Counted from the first letter of the stretch, positions 7,985 to 15,616 are shown. The stretch is DNA of 64,000 bases from Reyranella massiliensis 521 (GCF_000312425.1 NZ_HE997181.1:4344045-4408044); one strand, 5' to 3'. Made by a program: numbers and translations. Notes: generated by a model not told the origin, from the letters alone.

Positions 7985-8566
7985 TAGTCGACGAAGAACG
8001 AATAGAAGATCGCGACCGGCAGCGAACCTAGCAGAGAGCCGGCCATCAGCGCCCCCCATTGATACACGTCGCCCGACACCAGCTCCGTCAGGATCGCCAC
8101 CGGAACGGTTTTCTTCTCGCCGCTCTGGATGAAAGCCAGCGAGTAGATGAACTCGTTCCAGGAGAGCGTGAAGGAGAAGATGCCGGCCGAAATCAGGCCG
8201 GGCACCGCCAGCGGCAAGGTGATGCGTCGCAGGATCTGCAGGCGCGTCGCGCCATCGATCAGCGCACACTCCTCCAGCTCGTAGGGAATCGACTTGAAGT
8301 AGCCGATCAGCAGCCAGGTGCAGAACGGCACCAGGAAGGTCGGATAGGTCAAGATCAGCGCGAACGGCGTGTCGAACAGGCCGAGCTATCTCGCCTATCT
8401 CGTGCCACCGTCGATCCTGTTCATCCAGCACGCTCGACAGCAACGACAGGAAGGTCGCGCAGACCGCCACCAGCATCGTGGTCATCAGCCACCGCGGATA
8501 GGCCGTCTCGAACAGGAGCTTGTAGATATGGTCGAGCGTCGGGCTGTCGATCAGGAACGGATTGTA
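7948..8566 (-). pseudogene. Broken sugar-type ABC transporter permease (MalG-like) with deletion and micro-inversion
   Basis: Compared with the intact permease encoded at 29183-30034, this gene lacks the first third. It begins within YNPFLIDSPTLDH at about 8566 and reads through CATFLSLLSSVL to about 8426. It resumes in another frame as LFDTPFALILTYPTFLVP (about 8382 downward) and continues normally to the stop at 7948, including the EECALIDGA coupling loop. Between the two parts about 45 residues should occur. Only 42 bases remain and they are inverted: on the plus strand 8384-8425 reads SYLAYLVPPSILFI, matching VTYLVPQTLLFI of the intact homologue. No functional protein is possible. Confidence 0.85.
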
Positions 8567-8606
8567 GCGCTTTGCCACTTCCTGGGCACCACGCCTGCTC
8601 AGCATC

Positions 8607-8954
8607 ATGCGCATTGTGACGGGCTTGCTGCTCCTGCAGCACGGCACGGCCAAGCTGTTCAAGATCCCGGTCGTTCCGACGTTCGCCAATCTCAGCATCA
8701 CCTCGCTGCCAGGCCTTGCCGGCATCCTGGAACTGGTGGGCGGCGTGCTGATTATCCTCGGCCTGTTCACCCGTTCGACGGCCTTCATCCTGTCGGGCAT
8801 GACGGCGTTTGCCTACTTCATCGCGCATGCCCCGAGAGGCTTCTACCCGATCCTGAACGGCGGCGAGCTGGCCGCGCTCTATTGCTTCGTGTTCCTCTAT
8901 ATCGCAGCGGCCGGCCCCGGCCCTTGGAGCATCGACGCGGCTCGCAAGAAGTAG
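8607..8954 (+). CDS. DoxX family membrane protein, clipped at its 5' end
   Basis: 115 aa from the ATG at 8607, with MRIVTGLLLLQHGTAKLF, the DoxX family signature, and about four hydrophobic helices. Family-like sequence continues upstream in frame to 8568 (RFATSWAPRLLSI) and stops at a TAG where the broken permease begins. The original start codon therefore seems lost at a rearrangement junction. No ribosome site precedes 8607. DoxX proteins are small inner-membrane proteins linked to redox or quinone functions. Whether this copy is still expressed is doubtful. Confidence 0.7.
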   Translation: MRIVTGLLLLQHGTAKLFKIPVVPTFANLSITSLPGLAGILELVGGVLIILGLFTRSTAFILSGMTAFAYFIAHAPRGFYPILNGGELAALYCFVFLYIAAAGPGPWSIDAARKK

Positions 8955-8993
8955 CGCTTAACGCGCTTTCACCAAGCCTGTATGGAACGTCGG

Positions 8994-9015
8994 ACGGCTG
9001 CCTCGCGGCAGCCGT
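8994..9015 (+). terminator. Terminator-like hairpin after the DoxX gene
   Basis: ACGGCTGCC (8994-9002), loop TCGC, then GGCAGCCGT (9007-9015): a perfect 9-bp stem with a tetraloop. Only a short TT follows, so termination may be partial. It separates the DoxX gene from the next binding-protein gene. Confidence 0.55.
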
Positions 9016-9055
9016 TTCGCTGTGCACAAATGCGTACCGTGTGGGAGGAAGCGCC

Positions 9056-10051
9056 GTGTCCAAGCCAATGATCGTCAATCGTCGTCGTTTTGCCGCTCTT
9101 GCGGGTGCCGCCACGCTGGCCGCGCCGATGGTCGCCCCCGGGATCGCTCGCGGCCAGACACGCTGGAAGCCCGAGAAGCCCATCACGGTCTACAACCCCT
9201 TTGCCGCCGGTGGGGTGACCGACGTGCATGTCCGCCTGCTGGGCGAGACGGTCACCAAGATCCTGGGGCAGCAGGTCGTCGTCGACATCAAGGCCGGTGC
9301 GGCCGGCACGCTGGCGCCGGCGATGCTCCTCAACGCCAAGCCCGACGGCCAGACGCTGGCCATCATGTCCATCAACAGCCTGCGCTATCCGCACTACCAG
9401 CAGACCAACTGGGACCCGCTGAAGGATTTCACCTACATCACCGGCCTGTCGGGCTACACGATGGGCATTGTCGTGAAGTCCACGTCGCCCTGGCAGACAC
9501 TCGAGGACATGATCGCTGCCGGCAAGAAGGAACCGGAGAAGTACAACTACGGCACCAGTGGCATCGGTGGCACTGGCCAGCTCATGATGATCGAAGTCGA
9601 GCAGGCAACCGGCACCAAGTACACGACTGTCCCCTACAAGGGTGGCGCGGAGTGGATGCAGGCGTTGCTGAGCGACCAGGTGCACTTCCTGGCCGACGCC
9701 GCGCAATGGGCGCCATTCGTCGACGACGGCAAGTGCCGCATCCTCGCCATGGCGACCGAGAAGCGCATCCCGCGCTACAAGGATACGCCGACGCTGATCG
9801 AGCGCGGCATCAACGTCGTGGGCCAGAGCCCGTACGGCCTTGTCGGCCCCAAGGGCATGCCGCCGGAGATCGTCGATTCGATCTATCAGGCCTTCAAGCA
9901 GGCGTCGGCCGAACCGAAGGTGACGGAGTATCTCGCCAAGTTCATCCAGGTTCCCTGGGACAAGAACCCGGCCGAATACCGCGCCTTCGCCGAGAAGTAT
10001 TACGTCGACGTGAAGCCGTTGCTGATCAAGGCGGGCCTCGCCAAGTCCTAA
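9056..10051 (+). CDS. Bug-family tripartite tricarboxylate-type substrate-binding protein
   Basis: 331 aa starting at GTG 9056, chosen because GGGAGGA lies 8 bases upstream; the open frame continues far to the left through unrelated DNA. The signal peptide contains an RRR stretch (VNRRRFAALAGAATLAAPM), so Tat export is possible. The mature protein shows the Bug pattern: WKPEKPITVYNPFAAGGVTD, KAGAAGTLAPAMLLNAKPDG, NYGTSGIGGTGQLMMIEVE and VPYKGGAEWMQALLSDQV. It precedes two Lin0512 genes and a GST gene in the same direction with short gaps, so its ligand may be processed by them. Confidence 0.92.
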   Translation: MSKPMIVNRRRFAALAGAATLAAPMVAPGIARGQTRWKPEKPITVYNPFAAGGVTDVHVRLLGETVTKILGQQVVVDIKAGAAGTLAPAMLLNAKPDGQTLAIMSINSLRYPHYQQTNWDPLKDFTYITGLSGYTMGIVVKSTSPWQTLEDMIAAGKKEPEKYNYGTSGIGGTGQLMMIEVEQATGTKYTTVPYKGGAEWMQALLSDQVHFLADAAQWAPFVDDGKCRILAMATEKRIPRYKDTPTLIERGINVVGQSPYGLVGPKGMPPEIVDSIYQAFKQASAEPKVTEYLAKFIQVPWDKNPAEYRAFAEKYYVDVKPLLIKAGLAKS

Positions 10052-10078
10052 GAGACGACAAGTCGTAAGGAGAATGCC

Positions 10079-10417
10079 ATGGCGCCGAAGAAGATGGCTC
10101 TCGAGATCGGCATGGGCACCGACATACGCGGCGGCGACTACACGAAGGCTGCCGTGCGGGCGCTGCGCGATGCGCTGTGGCACAACTCGCTCACAGTCGC
10201 CACGGCACTGGGAAAGTCGAGCGACGACATGCAGGTCGAAGTCCTGATCGGCGTGCCGAAGCCCGATCAGGTCGACACCAAACAGGTGCTCGCCGTGCTG
10301 CCGCACGGCGCCGGCACGGTGAAGGTCGTCGAAGGCGGCCTCGAGATTCCCAACGAAGCCGGCACGGACAAGACGGTGATCGCCCAGGCAGCGGCCATCG
10401 TCCGGCTCGACCTGTAG
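10079..10417 (+). CDS. Lin0512 family protein, copy 1
   Basis: 112 aa. The sequence LEIGMGTDIRGGDYTKAAVRALRDAL followed by VEVLIGVPKPDQVD and LPHGAGTVKVVEGGLEIPNE matches the Lin0512 family, small proteins of unknown function named after a Listeria gene. The fold is probably a compact alpha/beta domain. It lies 27 bp after the Bug-type binding-protein gene and 14 bp before its own paralogue, so the two likely form a hetero-oligomer. Confidence 0.85.
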   Translation: MAPKKMALEIGMGTDIRGGDYTKAAVRALRDALWHNSLTVATALGKSSDDMQVEVLIGVPKPDQVDTKQVLAVLPHGAGTVKVVEGGLEIPNEAGTDKTVIAQAAAIVRLDL

Positions 10418-10431
10418 GCGGAGGCGGCACC

Positions 10432-10776
10432 ATGGCGGCGAAACGCGTTATCCTCGAACTCGGCACCGGCAACGATCTGCACGGCGGCGACTACACCAAG
10501 GCGGCCCTGCGCGCGGTGCAGGATGCCCTGCACCATTCCTCGCTGGCGATGATCCGGACGCTCAAGATCAATCCCAAGACCGACATGTTCGTCGATGTCA
10601 CGATCGGCGTGCAGCAGCCGGACAAGGTCGATGCCGAAAAGGTCCGTGCTTCGCTACCGCACGGCATCGTCACGGTGAAGGTGGTGAAGGGCGGCCTCGA
10701 CATTGCCGATCCCGACCACAACGATCCTGCCGTGATCGCCAGCGCCGCGGTCGCCGTCAGGCTGGAGTTGCCCTGA
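10432..10776 (+). CDS. Lin0512 family protein, copy 2
   Basis: 114 aa with a GGAGGCGGCACC leader before the ATG. It shares most motifs with copy 1: ILELGTGNDLHGGDYTKAAL, VDVTIGVQQPDKVD, LPHGIVTVKVVKGGLDIAD. The Asn/His pair in GNDLHGG is closer to the usual Lin0512 GxDxHGQ motif than copy 1, which has Arg there. The divergence suggests an old tandem duplication with two distinct subunits. It is in the same apparent operon as the binding protein, copy 1 and the GST gene. Confidence 0.85.
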   Translation: MAAKRVILELGTGNDLHGGDYTKAALRAVQDALHHSSLAMIRTLKINPKTDMFVDVTIGVQQPDKVDAEKVRASLPHGIVTVKVVKGGLDIADPDHNDPAVIASAAVAVRLELP

Positions 10777-10795
10777 ACATCTAGGAGACGGTGCC

Positions 10796-11581
10796 ATGCT
10801 GCTCTACGAGCATCCGCTTTCCTCCTACGCCCAGAAAGTGAAGATCGCTCTGCGCGAGAAGGGCCTCGACTTCAAGGTCGAGACACCCACGGCGCTCGGC
10901 AGCGGCAATGCCGGCGGCGCGTTCGCCGCCGCCAGCCCGCGCAACGAAGTGCCCGCCCTCGTCGACGGCGAGGCACGCATCTTCGATTCGACGATCATCC
11001 TCGAATATCTCGAAGACAAATACCCGTCTCCCCCGCTCCTGCCGCGCGATCCCGTCGCCCGCGCGAACGCACGCATGATCGAAGATGTCTGCGACACGCT
11101 CTACGAAGCCGTGAACTGGGGGTTGAGCGAAATCCGCTGGTTCAAGCGGGCCGAAGGCGAGCTGGCGGAGAAGATGAAGGCGACGGCGGCGCGCCAGACG
11201 GCCGAATTGCAGGCCTGGCTGACGGAGAGGCTTGGCAAGTCGCCGTGGTTCAATGGCGACACTTTCGGCTGGGCCGATCTCAGCGTTGCGCCCTACGTGA
11301 ACCGCTCCTTCTTCTACGGCCTCGGCACGTCGACGGGCTCGCCTCTCGCGCGCTGGCGCGACCGGCTGTGCGAGCGCCCTTCCGTGGCAGCGACATTCAA
11401 GGAATTCGAGGCGGCCACCCTGGGCATGGGCAGCGCCGCCGAGCGGCTCGCATCGGGCGCAATGCGGCGCGAGTATCGCGACCATCGTCTGGAATGGATG
11501 ATGAAGTCCGGCGGCATGCAAGTCATCCTCGACGGTCTCGCCAGGAACAACATCCGCTTCACCTGGCCCCTCGGGGACTAG
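10796..11581 (+). CDS. Glutathione S-transferase family protein
   Basis: 261 aa. The N-terminal thioredoxin-like domain starts LLYEHPLSSYAQKVKIALREKGL and contains the NEVPALVDG cis-Pro loop and the DSTIILEYLEDKYP glutathione-contacting segment. An all-helical C-terminal domain follows (TERLGKSPWFNGDTFGWADL is the usual N-capping region). GSTs attach glutathione to electrophiles or use it in isomerisation and dehalogenation. Being last in a unit with a Bug-type binding protein and two Lin0512 genes suggests a catabolic job on an imported compound. Confidence 0.9.
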   Translation: MLLYEHPLSSYAQKVKIALREKGLDFKVETPTALGSGNAGGAFAAASPRNEVPALVDGEARIFDSTIILEYLEDKYPSPPLLPRDPVARANARMIEDVCDTLYEAVNWGLSEIRWFKRAEGELAEKMKATAARQTAELQAWLTERLGKSPWFNGDTFGWADLSVAPYVNRSFFYGLGTSTGSPLARWRDRLCERPSVAATFKEFEAATLGMGSAAERLASGAMRREYRDHRLEWMMKSGGMQVILDGLARNNIRFTWPLGD

Positions 11582-11602
11582 CGCCCGGGGCGGTCTCGCG
11601 AA

Positions 11603-11827
11603 TTAGTTCTGGGCCCGACGCCCCATGAAGAGGAGCCCGGCACCGGCCACCACGGCGATCACGCCGGCAATGGTCGGAACCGGGATGCTGCGCTGCTCGT
11701 CGGCCGTGACCTTGAGCGGGCCAGCGTCGACGATGGTCTTGCGCTCTGTGAACGAGATGTTGTCGATCGCCAGACCGGCGACACCGATCGCAATCAGCAG
11801 AACTCCGAAGATTGTCAGCGGCTTCAT
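11603..11827 (-). CDS. Small two-helix membrane protein
   Basis: 74 aa starting at the ATG at 11827, which follows GGGAG. Two hydrophobic helices (about residues 4-21, LTIFGVLLIAIGVAGLAI, and 52-69, TIAGVIAVVAGAGLLFMG) flank a polar loop with the FTERKTIVDAGPLKV motif common in small envelope proteins of unknown role. The hydrophilic part between them probably faces the periplasm. It lies 76 bp downstream of the selenoprotein stop on the same strand and could be read through from that operon. The GST gene converges on it. Confidence 0.75.
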   Translation of the reverse strand: MKPLTIFGVLLIAIGVAGLAIDNISFTERKTIVDAGPLKVTADEQRSIPVPTIAGVIAVVAGAGLLFMGRRAQN

Positions 11828-11903
11828 GCCCTGAACTCCCTTTCCTTGCGGCTGACCAAGGCAACGTAGGTTGCTGCCTAAGGTTGCGTACAAGGACGGT
11901 CGT

Positions 11904-12428
11904 TCAGGCCCTGAGCAGCATGCTTCTGCCCTGCTCGATCGCTGTGCGCGCCATCGCGCGCAGTTCGTCGTCGGTGGCGCTGCTGACCGGATGGCCGATC
12001 TGGGCGAAGCGATAATCCGGCATCCCCAGCACGCGGCTCATCATCTCGGCCGCGCTGGCGAACCGGGTCGTCATCACGCTGAAGGCGGGAACCTGAAGTC
12101 TTTCAGCCGTTACGGAGTCGTGCAGACTGCACGATGAACAGCTTCCTCAATCCCCCAGGCCTGAGACGACGGCATCCCAGCCTTTGATCTCCGCTACGAT
12201 ATGGGCATCGGCCGGCGCGCTATAATTCGACTTGGTGCGGCTTACGACCCTGGCGACGCCGTACTCTTCACGCAGGATCTGATCGAGGTGCGTGAAGAAG
12301 CCCTTGGTGCCTTCCTTGCCGTTGGAGATGAAGCCCACGGTCTTGCCTTGGAGCGTGTCGAGACGTGGCGCGAGCTGGCCAAGTGGAGCAGCCGTTCCGG
12401 GCGTGGGGTCGAGAACACGGAAGGTCAT
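11904..12428 (-). CDS. UGSC family selenoprotein (selenocysteine encoded by TGA at 12147-12149)
   Basis: 174 residues including selenocysteine at position 94. The frame reads normally for 93 codons (MTFRVLDPTPG..., GKTVGFISNGKEGTKGFF, then WDAVVSGLGD), meets TGA, then continues in frame as GSCSSCSLHDSVTAERL and on to a TGA at 11904. U-G-S-C after a GxGD strand end is the signature of the UGSC family, whose members carry Sec or Cys here. A SECIS-type hairpin begins 12 nt after the UGA. Downstream codons keep high GC third positions and family-like sequence (MPDYRFAQIGHPVSS). The U-x-x-C pair suggests thiol/selenol redox chemistry. It follows the 351-aa CxxC protein gene by 28 bp. It needs selA, selB, selC and selD elsewhere. 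Confidence 0.93.
12118..12134 (-). promoter_or_regulatory. Bacterial SECIS hairpin for selenocysteine insertion
   Basis: On the minus strand TCGTGCA-GTC-TGCACGA forms a perfect 7-bp stem with a GUC loop. The loop starts 19 nt after the last base of the UGA codon (12147). Known bacterial SECIS elements lie in the coding region just after UGA, with a small apical loop carrying G/U near its start that SelB binds. Position, loop and coding context all fit. Confidence 0.85.
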
Positions 12429-12456
12429 GGCAATCCTCTACTCCTAGATGTCTCTG

Positions 12457-13512
12457 TCACTTCTTCGGCGGTTCGCAATCGACGCAGACGCCGATCGGCA
12501 GGGTCACGGCATGACTCTTGTTGCCGAGCCAAGGTGGAATGACGGCACCGAAGCCGCCCGCCGGGCCGCCGGCCGCCACGACCAAAAGCTGGTCGGCCGA
12601 TTCCATGGCCGGATAGACGCTGTCGCCACGGTCGCGCACGACGGCGCCCTTGCCCACGTCGGCCCATTCGCGGCGATGAATGCGTGCCCGCTCATGGATA
12701 AAGCCTGCGATATCGCTCTTGGTCCACCCTCCGGCCTGCAGATGTTCCCGCAACTGCTTGGGAATGATCAGCGCGTAGTTGCCCGGGTGGATCGAATAGT
12801 GCCGCAGGTTGGCGCGCATCTCGGCCGCAAAGGTTTCGAGAATCTCCTCGGGCTTGGTCGTCCACTCGTTCATGAGCTGACGCGGCGCGCCGGCGGCCAT
12901 CACTGTCACGGAGGACGCGCCCTTGGGAACGCCGCGCTGCTCGGCGAGCGGCAGCCACGTCGTGTCCTCTTCGTCCTCGGCAACGCAGTAGCTGAACTTG
13001 CCGGGATGCCCCAAGGTCGACCGATCGATCACGCCCGGCCGCACGTCCATCAGGTTGATCAGGCAGAGCCGGATGGCCCGTCCGATCACCGCCGTAGCGC
13101 GATCGGAATTGCCCAGCGCATTGAACGTGCCGCCCGCCCCCAGTTCGAGCCGGATCGGACCGTTCAGCACGACCAGCACGGCACATCCGCCAGTGCTCGC
13201 CGTGGCGCCGTGCATCAGGAACTCTTCCTGCATCATGGCCGTCCAGGCCGTCACGACGACCGGGAAATGCATCGGCAGGCAGCCTGCCATCACGGCATTG
13301 ATCGCAAGCTTCTCGGCGGTGATGGCAAGCCCGCGCACCGGCTCGATGCCGATGAGCTGGTCGGGCGGCATCATCACCCATTCGAGGCAGGCTTCGACCG
13401 CCTCTTTCGTCGGCGGCACGACCGGCAGTCCATCGGTCCAGCCGTTGGAGTGGTAAAGCTCCTGAACGGCAGAGATGCTGTCGACGTCGTAGGTGCGCGA
13501 AGCGAGTTGCAC
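12457..13512 (-). CDS. Cys-rich protein of the UGSC gene neighbourhood, C-terminal CxxC
   Basis: 351 aa from the GTG at 13512, which has GGAGG 7 bases upstream. It has no signal peptide. Features: WTDGLPVVPPTKEAVE near the N-terminus, INAVMAGCLPMHFPVVV at about residues 71-87, GHPGKFSYCVAEDEE at 168-182, and a terminal VCVDC (Cys343, Cys346) forming a CxxC. Other Cys occur at 42, 78, 110 and 150. I recall this sequence type accompanying UGSC selenoproteins but know no proven activity. The CxxC next to a U-x-x-C protein makes a redox partnership plausible. The gene is 28 bp upstream of the selenoprotein and certainly in its operon. Confidence 0.75.
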   Translation of the reverse strand: MQLASRTYDVDSISAVQELYHSNGWTDGLPVVPPTKEAVEACLEWVMMPPDQLIGIEPVRGLAITAEKLAINAVMAGCLPMHFPVVVTAWTAMMQEEFLMHGATASTGGCAVLVVLNGPIRLELGAGGTFNALGNSDRATAVIGRAIRLCLINLMDVRPGVIDRSTLGHPGKFSYCVAEDEEDTTWLPLAEQRGVPKGASSVTVMAAGAPRQLMNEWTTKPEEILETFAAEMRANLRHYSIHPGNYALIIPKQLREHLQAGGWTKSDIAGFIHERARIHRREWADVGKGAVVRDRGDSVYPAMESADQLLVVAAGGPAGGFGAVIPPWLGNKSHAVTLPIGVCVDCEPPKK

Positions 13513-13594
13513 AATGATCCTCCATGGCCAGCATAGCCATCGTGGGCGCTATGCCAAGATCAAGCTGATAGACAGGATTGTTGCGCCCGGCGCA

Positions 13595-14509
13595 TCAATC
13601 GGCACGCGCCCATTCGCGCCGCAGGAAGGCCAGCAGGCCGGATGCCGCCGGTGTCGGCTCCCGCTCGCGCAGGGCGATCAGGCCAAGGCGATGGACAAGG
13701 CGCGGTTCGCTGAGCGGCACCGCGCGCAGGCCACGCGCCAGCGGTCCGCGCGTGGTGCCTCTTGGCACGAGACCGACGCCCACGCCTGCCCCGACGAAGG
13801 CAAGCATGGTGGCAAGCTGGGTAACGACGACCATCTGGCGCAGCGGCACGCCAACCGTCGCCGCCGCGGCATCGATGGTGCGGCGGGTGCGCGAGCCGGT
13901 CGGCAGGGCCACGATCGTCTCGCTGGCGAGATCGGCCAGACTGACCTTTCGCCGTCCCGCCAGCCTGTGACGCGCCGGCATGACCGCGCAGAACGTTTCA
14001 CGCCCGAGTGCAGTGCCGACGACGAAGTCAGGCAGTTCGTCGACATAGCCGATCCCAAAATCGGAGACGCCGCTCCGGACATCTTCGAGCACCGTCGCGT
14101 GCACGCCTTCGCGGATATGGATCTCGACGCCTGGACGGTCGGCGCGATAGGCCGCGACAATCGACGGCAGCCGCCCACCGGCGACCGACATGATCGTCGA
14201 CAAGACGACGAGACCGCGCCTCTCCTCGGCAACCTCACGGACGCTCTGCACCGTAATGCCGAGATCGTTCAGCATGCGCTCGGCGACCGCCGCAAACTCG
14301 CGGCCTGCGGCCGTGATCTGGACCCGCCGCGTACTGCGGTCGAACAAGCGCACGCCGAGGGCCGTCTCGAGCCGCTTGATCGCCCGCGTCAGCGTGGGTT
14401 GCGACAGGCGCAGCCGCGCTGCCGCGGCGACGAAGCTGCCATACTCGGCAAGAGCCAGGACGGCCTCGAGCTGGCGGGCACTGATGTCTGGTAGAGTTGC
14501 CCGCTGCAT
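13595..14509 (-). CDS. LysR family transcriptional regulator
   Basis: 304 aa, typical of LysR regulators. The N-terminal helix-turn-helix (about residues 8-66, LEAVLALAEYGSFVAAAARL and LSQPTLTRAIKRLETALGVRLF) precedes a two-lobed effector domain. LysR proteins usually activate a catabolic operon when its substrate or an intermediate binds. Unusually, the gene is not divergent but sits inside the operon, 5 bp after the flavin monooxygenase and 82 bp before the CxxC-protein gene. It should control the promoter before the binding-protein gene, an internal promoter, or both. Confidence 0.92.
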   Translation of the reverse strand: MQRATLPDISARQLEAVLALAEYGSFVAAAARLRLSQPTLTRAIKRLETALGVRLFDRSTRRVQITAAGREFAAVAERMLNDLGITVQSVREVAEERRGLVVLSTIMSVAGGRLPSIVAAYRADRPGVEIHIREGVHATVLEDVRSGVSDFGIGYVDELPDFVVGTALGRETFCAVMPARHRLAGRRKVSLADLASETIVALPTGSRTRRTIDAAAATVGVPLRQMVVVTQLATMLAFVGAGVGVGLVPRGTTRGPLARGLRAVPLSEPRLVHRLGLIALREREPTPAASGLLAFLRREWARAD

Positions 14510-14514
14510 CAGCC

Positions 14515-15603
14515 TCAGGCCGCCAGCATGCGCTCGCGATTACGCTCTCGCAGGATCGGCATGACCCATTTGCCGAAGCGCTCCGCTTCCTCGTCGTGCA
14601 GGTAGCCCGACAGGCAGAAGGAGTGGCAGCCGAGGTCGATGAACTTCTGCAGCGTATCGGCGCACTGCTCGGGGTCGCCGACGATGGCAATGCCTGCGCC
14701 GGGCCGGACCTGGGTGATGCCGGTCCACAGATGCGGCTCGATCGTCTCGCCGATCGCGGCCAGTTCGCGCACGCGGCGGTTGGCCTCCGACGTCGCGAAA
14801 TGCTGCTTCACGAACTGCTTCTGGCCTTCGCTGGCATGTTCGACCAGCCCATGGGCAAACTCCCAGGCCTCTTTCTCGGTCGGCCGGCAGACGATCTGCA
14901 GGCGCATGCCGAAGCCGATCTCGTTCTCGCGGCCGTGCTGCGCCGCCATCGACTTGATCTCGGCCATGTTGGCGCGGATGCGATCGTAGGTGTCGCCCCA
15001 GAAGAGGTGCACATCCGAATGCTTGGCCGAGATTTCCCAGGCCTGCTTGGAGCCGCCGCCGAGATAGAACTTCGGATAGGGCTTCTGCAGCGGATAAGGC
15101 CGGATCTGTGCCCCCTTCAACTGATAGAACTTGCCATCGAAATGCACCGGGCCGCGCGTGGTCCACAGCGCCTTCAGGATCGAGACCTCCTCGTCCATGA
15201 TCTCGTAGCGCTCTTCCTTGCCCCACTTGATGCCCTCGGCGGCATTCTCGGTTTCGCTCTGGCCCGCGATCAGGTTGATGCAGATGCGGCCGCCCGAGAG
15301 CTGATCGAAGGTCGTGATCATCTTGGCCAGCAGCACCGGATTGATGTAGCTCGGCCGCGCCGCCACCAGCATGCGCATCGACTTGGAGCGCGCCACCATC
15401 ATGGCGCTGGCGATCCAGGCCTCCCAGCAGGCGGTCTGCACCGGCACCAGCATGTATTCGAAGCCGGCCGCCTCGGCGGCATCGACGATCTTGTCGAACA
15501 GCGGCATCGACGGCGCCACCTGGGCGCTCGCCAGCCCATAGGCCGTGGTGTCGCCTGCGGTCGGCAAGAACCAGCCGAACTCCAGACGCTTTTCTTTACT
15601 CAT
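14515..15603 (-). CDS. Luciferase-like (LLM class) flavin-dependent monooxygenase, SsuD-like
   Basis: 362 aa, close to alkanesulfonate monooxygenase SsuD. The TIM-barrel markers are present: FGWFLPTAGD at the start, AARPSYINPVLLAKMITTFDQLSGGRICINLIAGQ in the middle (FMN phosphate and Ser/His region), KFYLGGGSKQAWEISAKHSD, and the C-terminal GDPEQCADTLQKFIDLG. These enzymes use reduced FMN and oxygen to cleave C-S or other bonds, or to oxidise ketones and amines. No flavin reductase gene is nearby. Placement between a binding protein and the selenoprotein genes suggests a sulfonate or related substrate. The substrate is inference. Confidence 0.9.
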   Translation of the reverse strand: MSKEKRLEFGWFLPTAGDTTAYGLASAQVAPSMPLFDKIVDAAEAAGFEYMLVPVQTACWEAWIASAMMVARSKSMRMLVAARPSYINPVLLAKMITTFDQLSGGRICINLIAGQSETENAAEGIKWGKEERYEIMDEEVSILKALWTTRGPVHFDGKFYQLKGAQIRPYPLQKPYPKFYLGGGSKQAWEISAKHSDVHLFWGDTYDRIRANMAEIKSMAAQHGRENEIGFGMRLQIVCRPTEKEAWEFAHGLVEHASEGQKQFVKQHFATSEANRRVRELAAIGETIEPHLWTGITQVRPGAGIAIVGDPEQCADTLQKFIDLGCHSFCLSGYLHDEEAERFGKWVMPILRERNRERMLAA

Positions 15604-15616
15604 CTCTACTCTCCCA

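Noticed and set aside
8369-10051. A single 560-aa plus-strand gene
   Set aside because: The first 229 codons run through the inverted permease scrap and antisense of DoxX. Only the part from GTG 9056, with its own ribosome site and signal peptide, is a real gene.
11862-11876. Terminator after the selenoprotein gene
   Set aside because: GCAAC/GTTGC forms only a 5-bp stem and no T-run follows on the minus strand; too weak to call.
12147-12428. Reading the UGSC frame as a complete 93-aa protein
   Set aside because: It would stop exactly before the family's U-G-S-C centre, while 80 more codons with family-like sequence and a SECIS hairpin follow in frame.
13518-13540. LysR box before the CxxC-protein gene
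   Set aside because: An imperfect ATGGC...GCCAT dyad exists, but it overlaps the ribosome site and does not match T-N11-A well enough.
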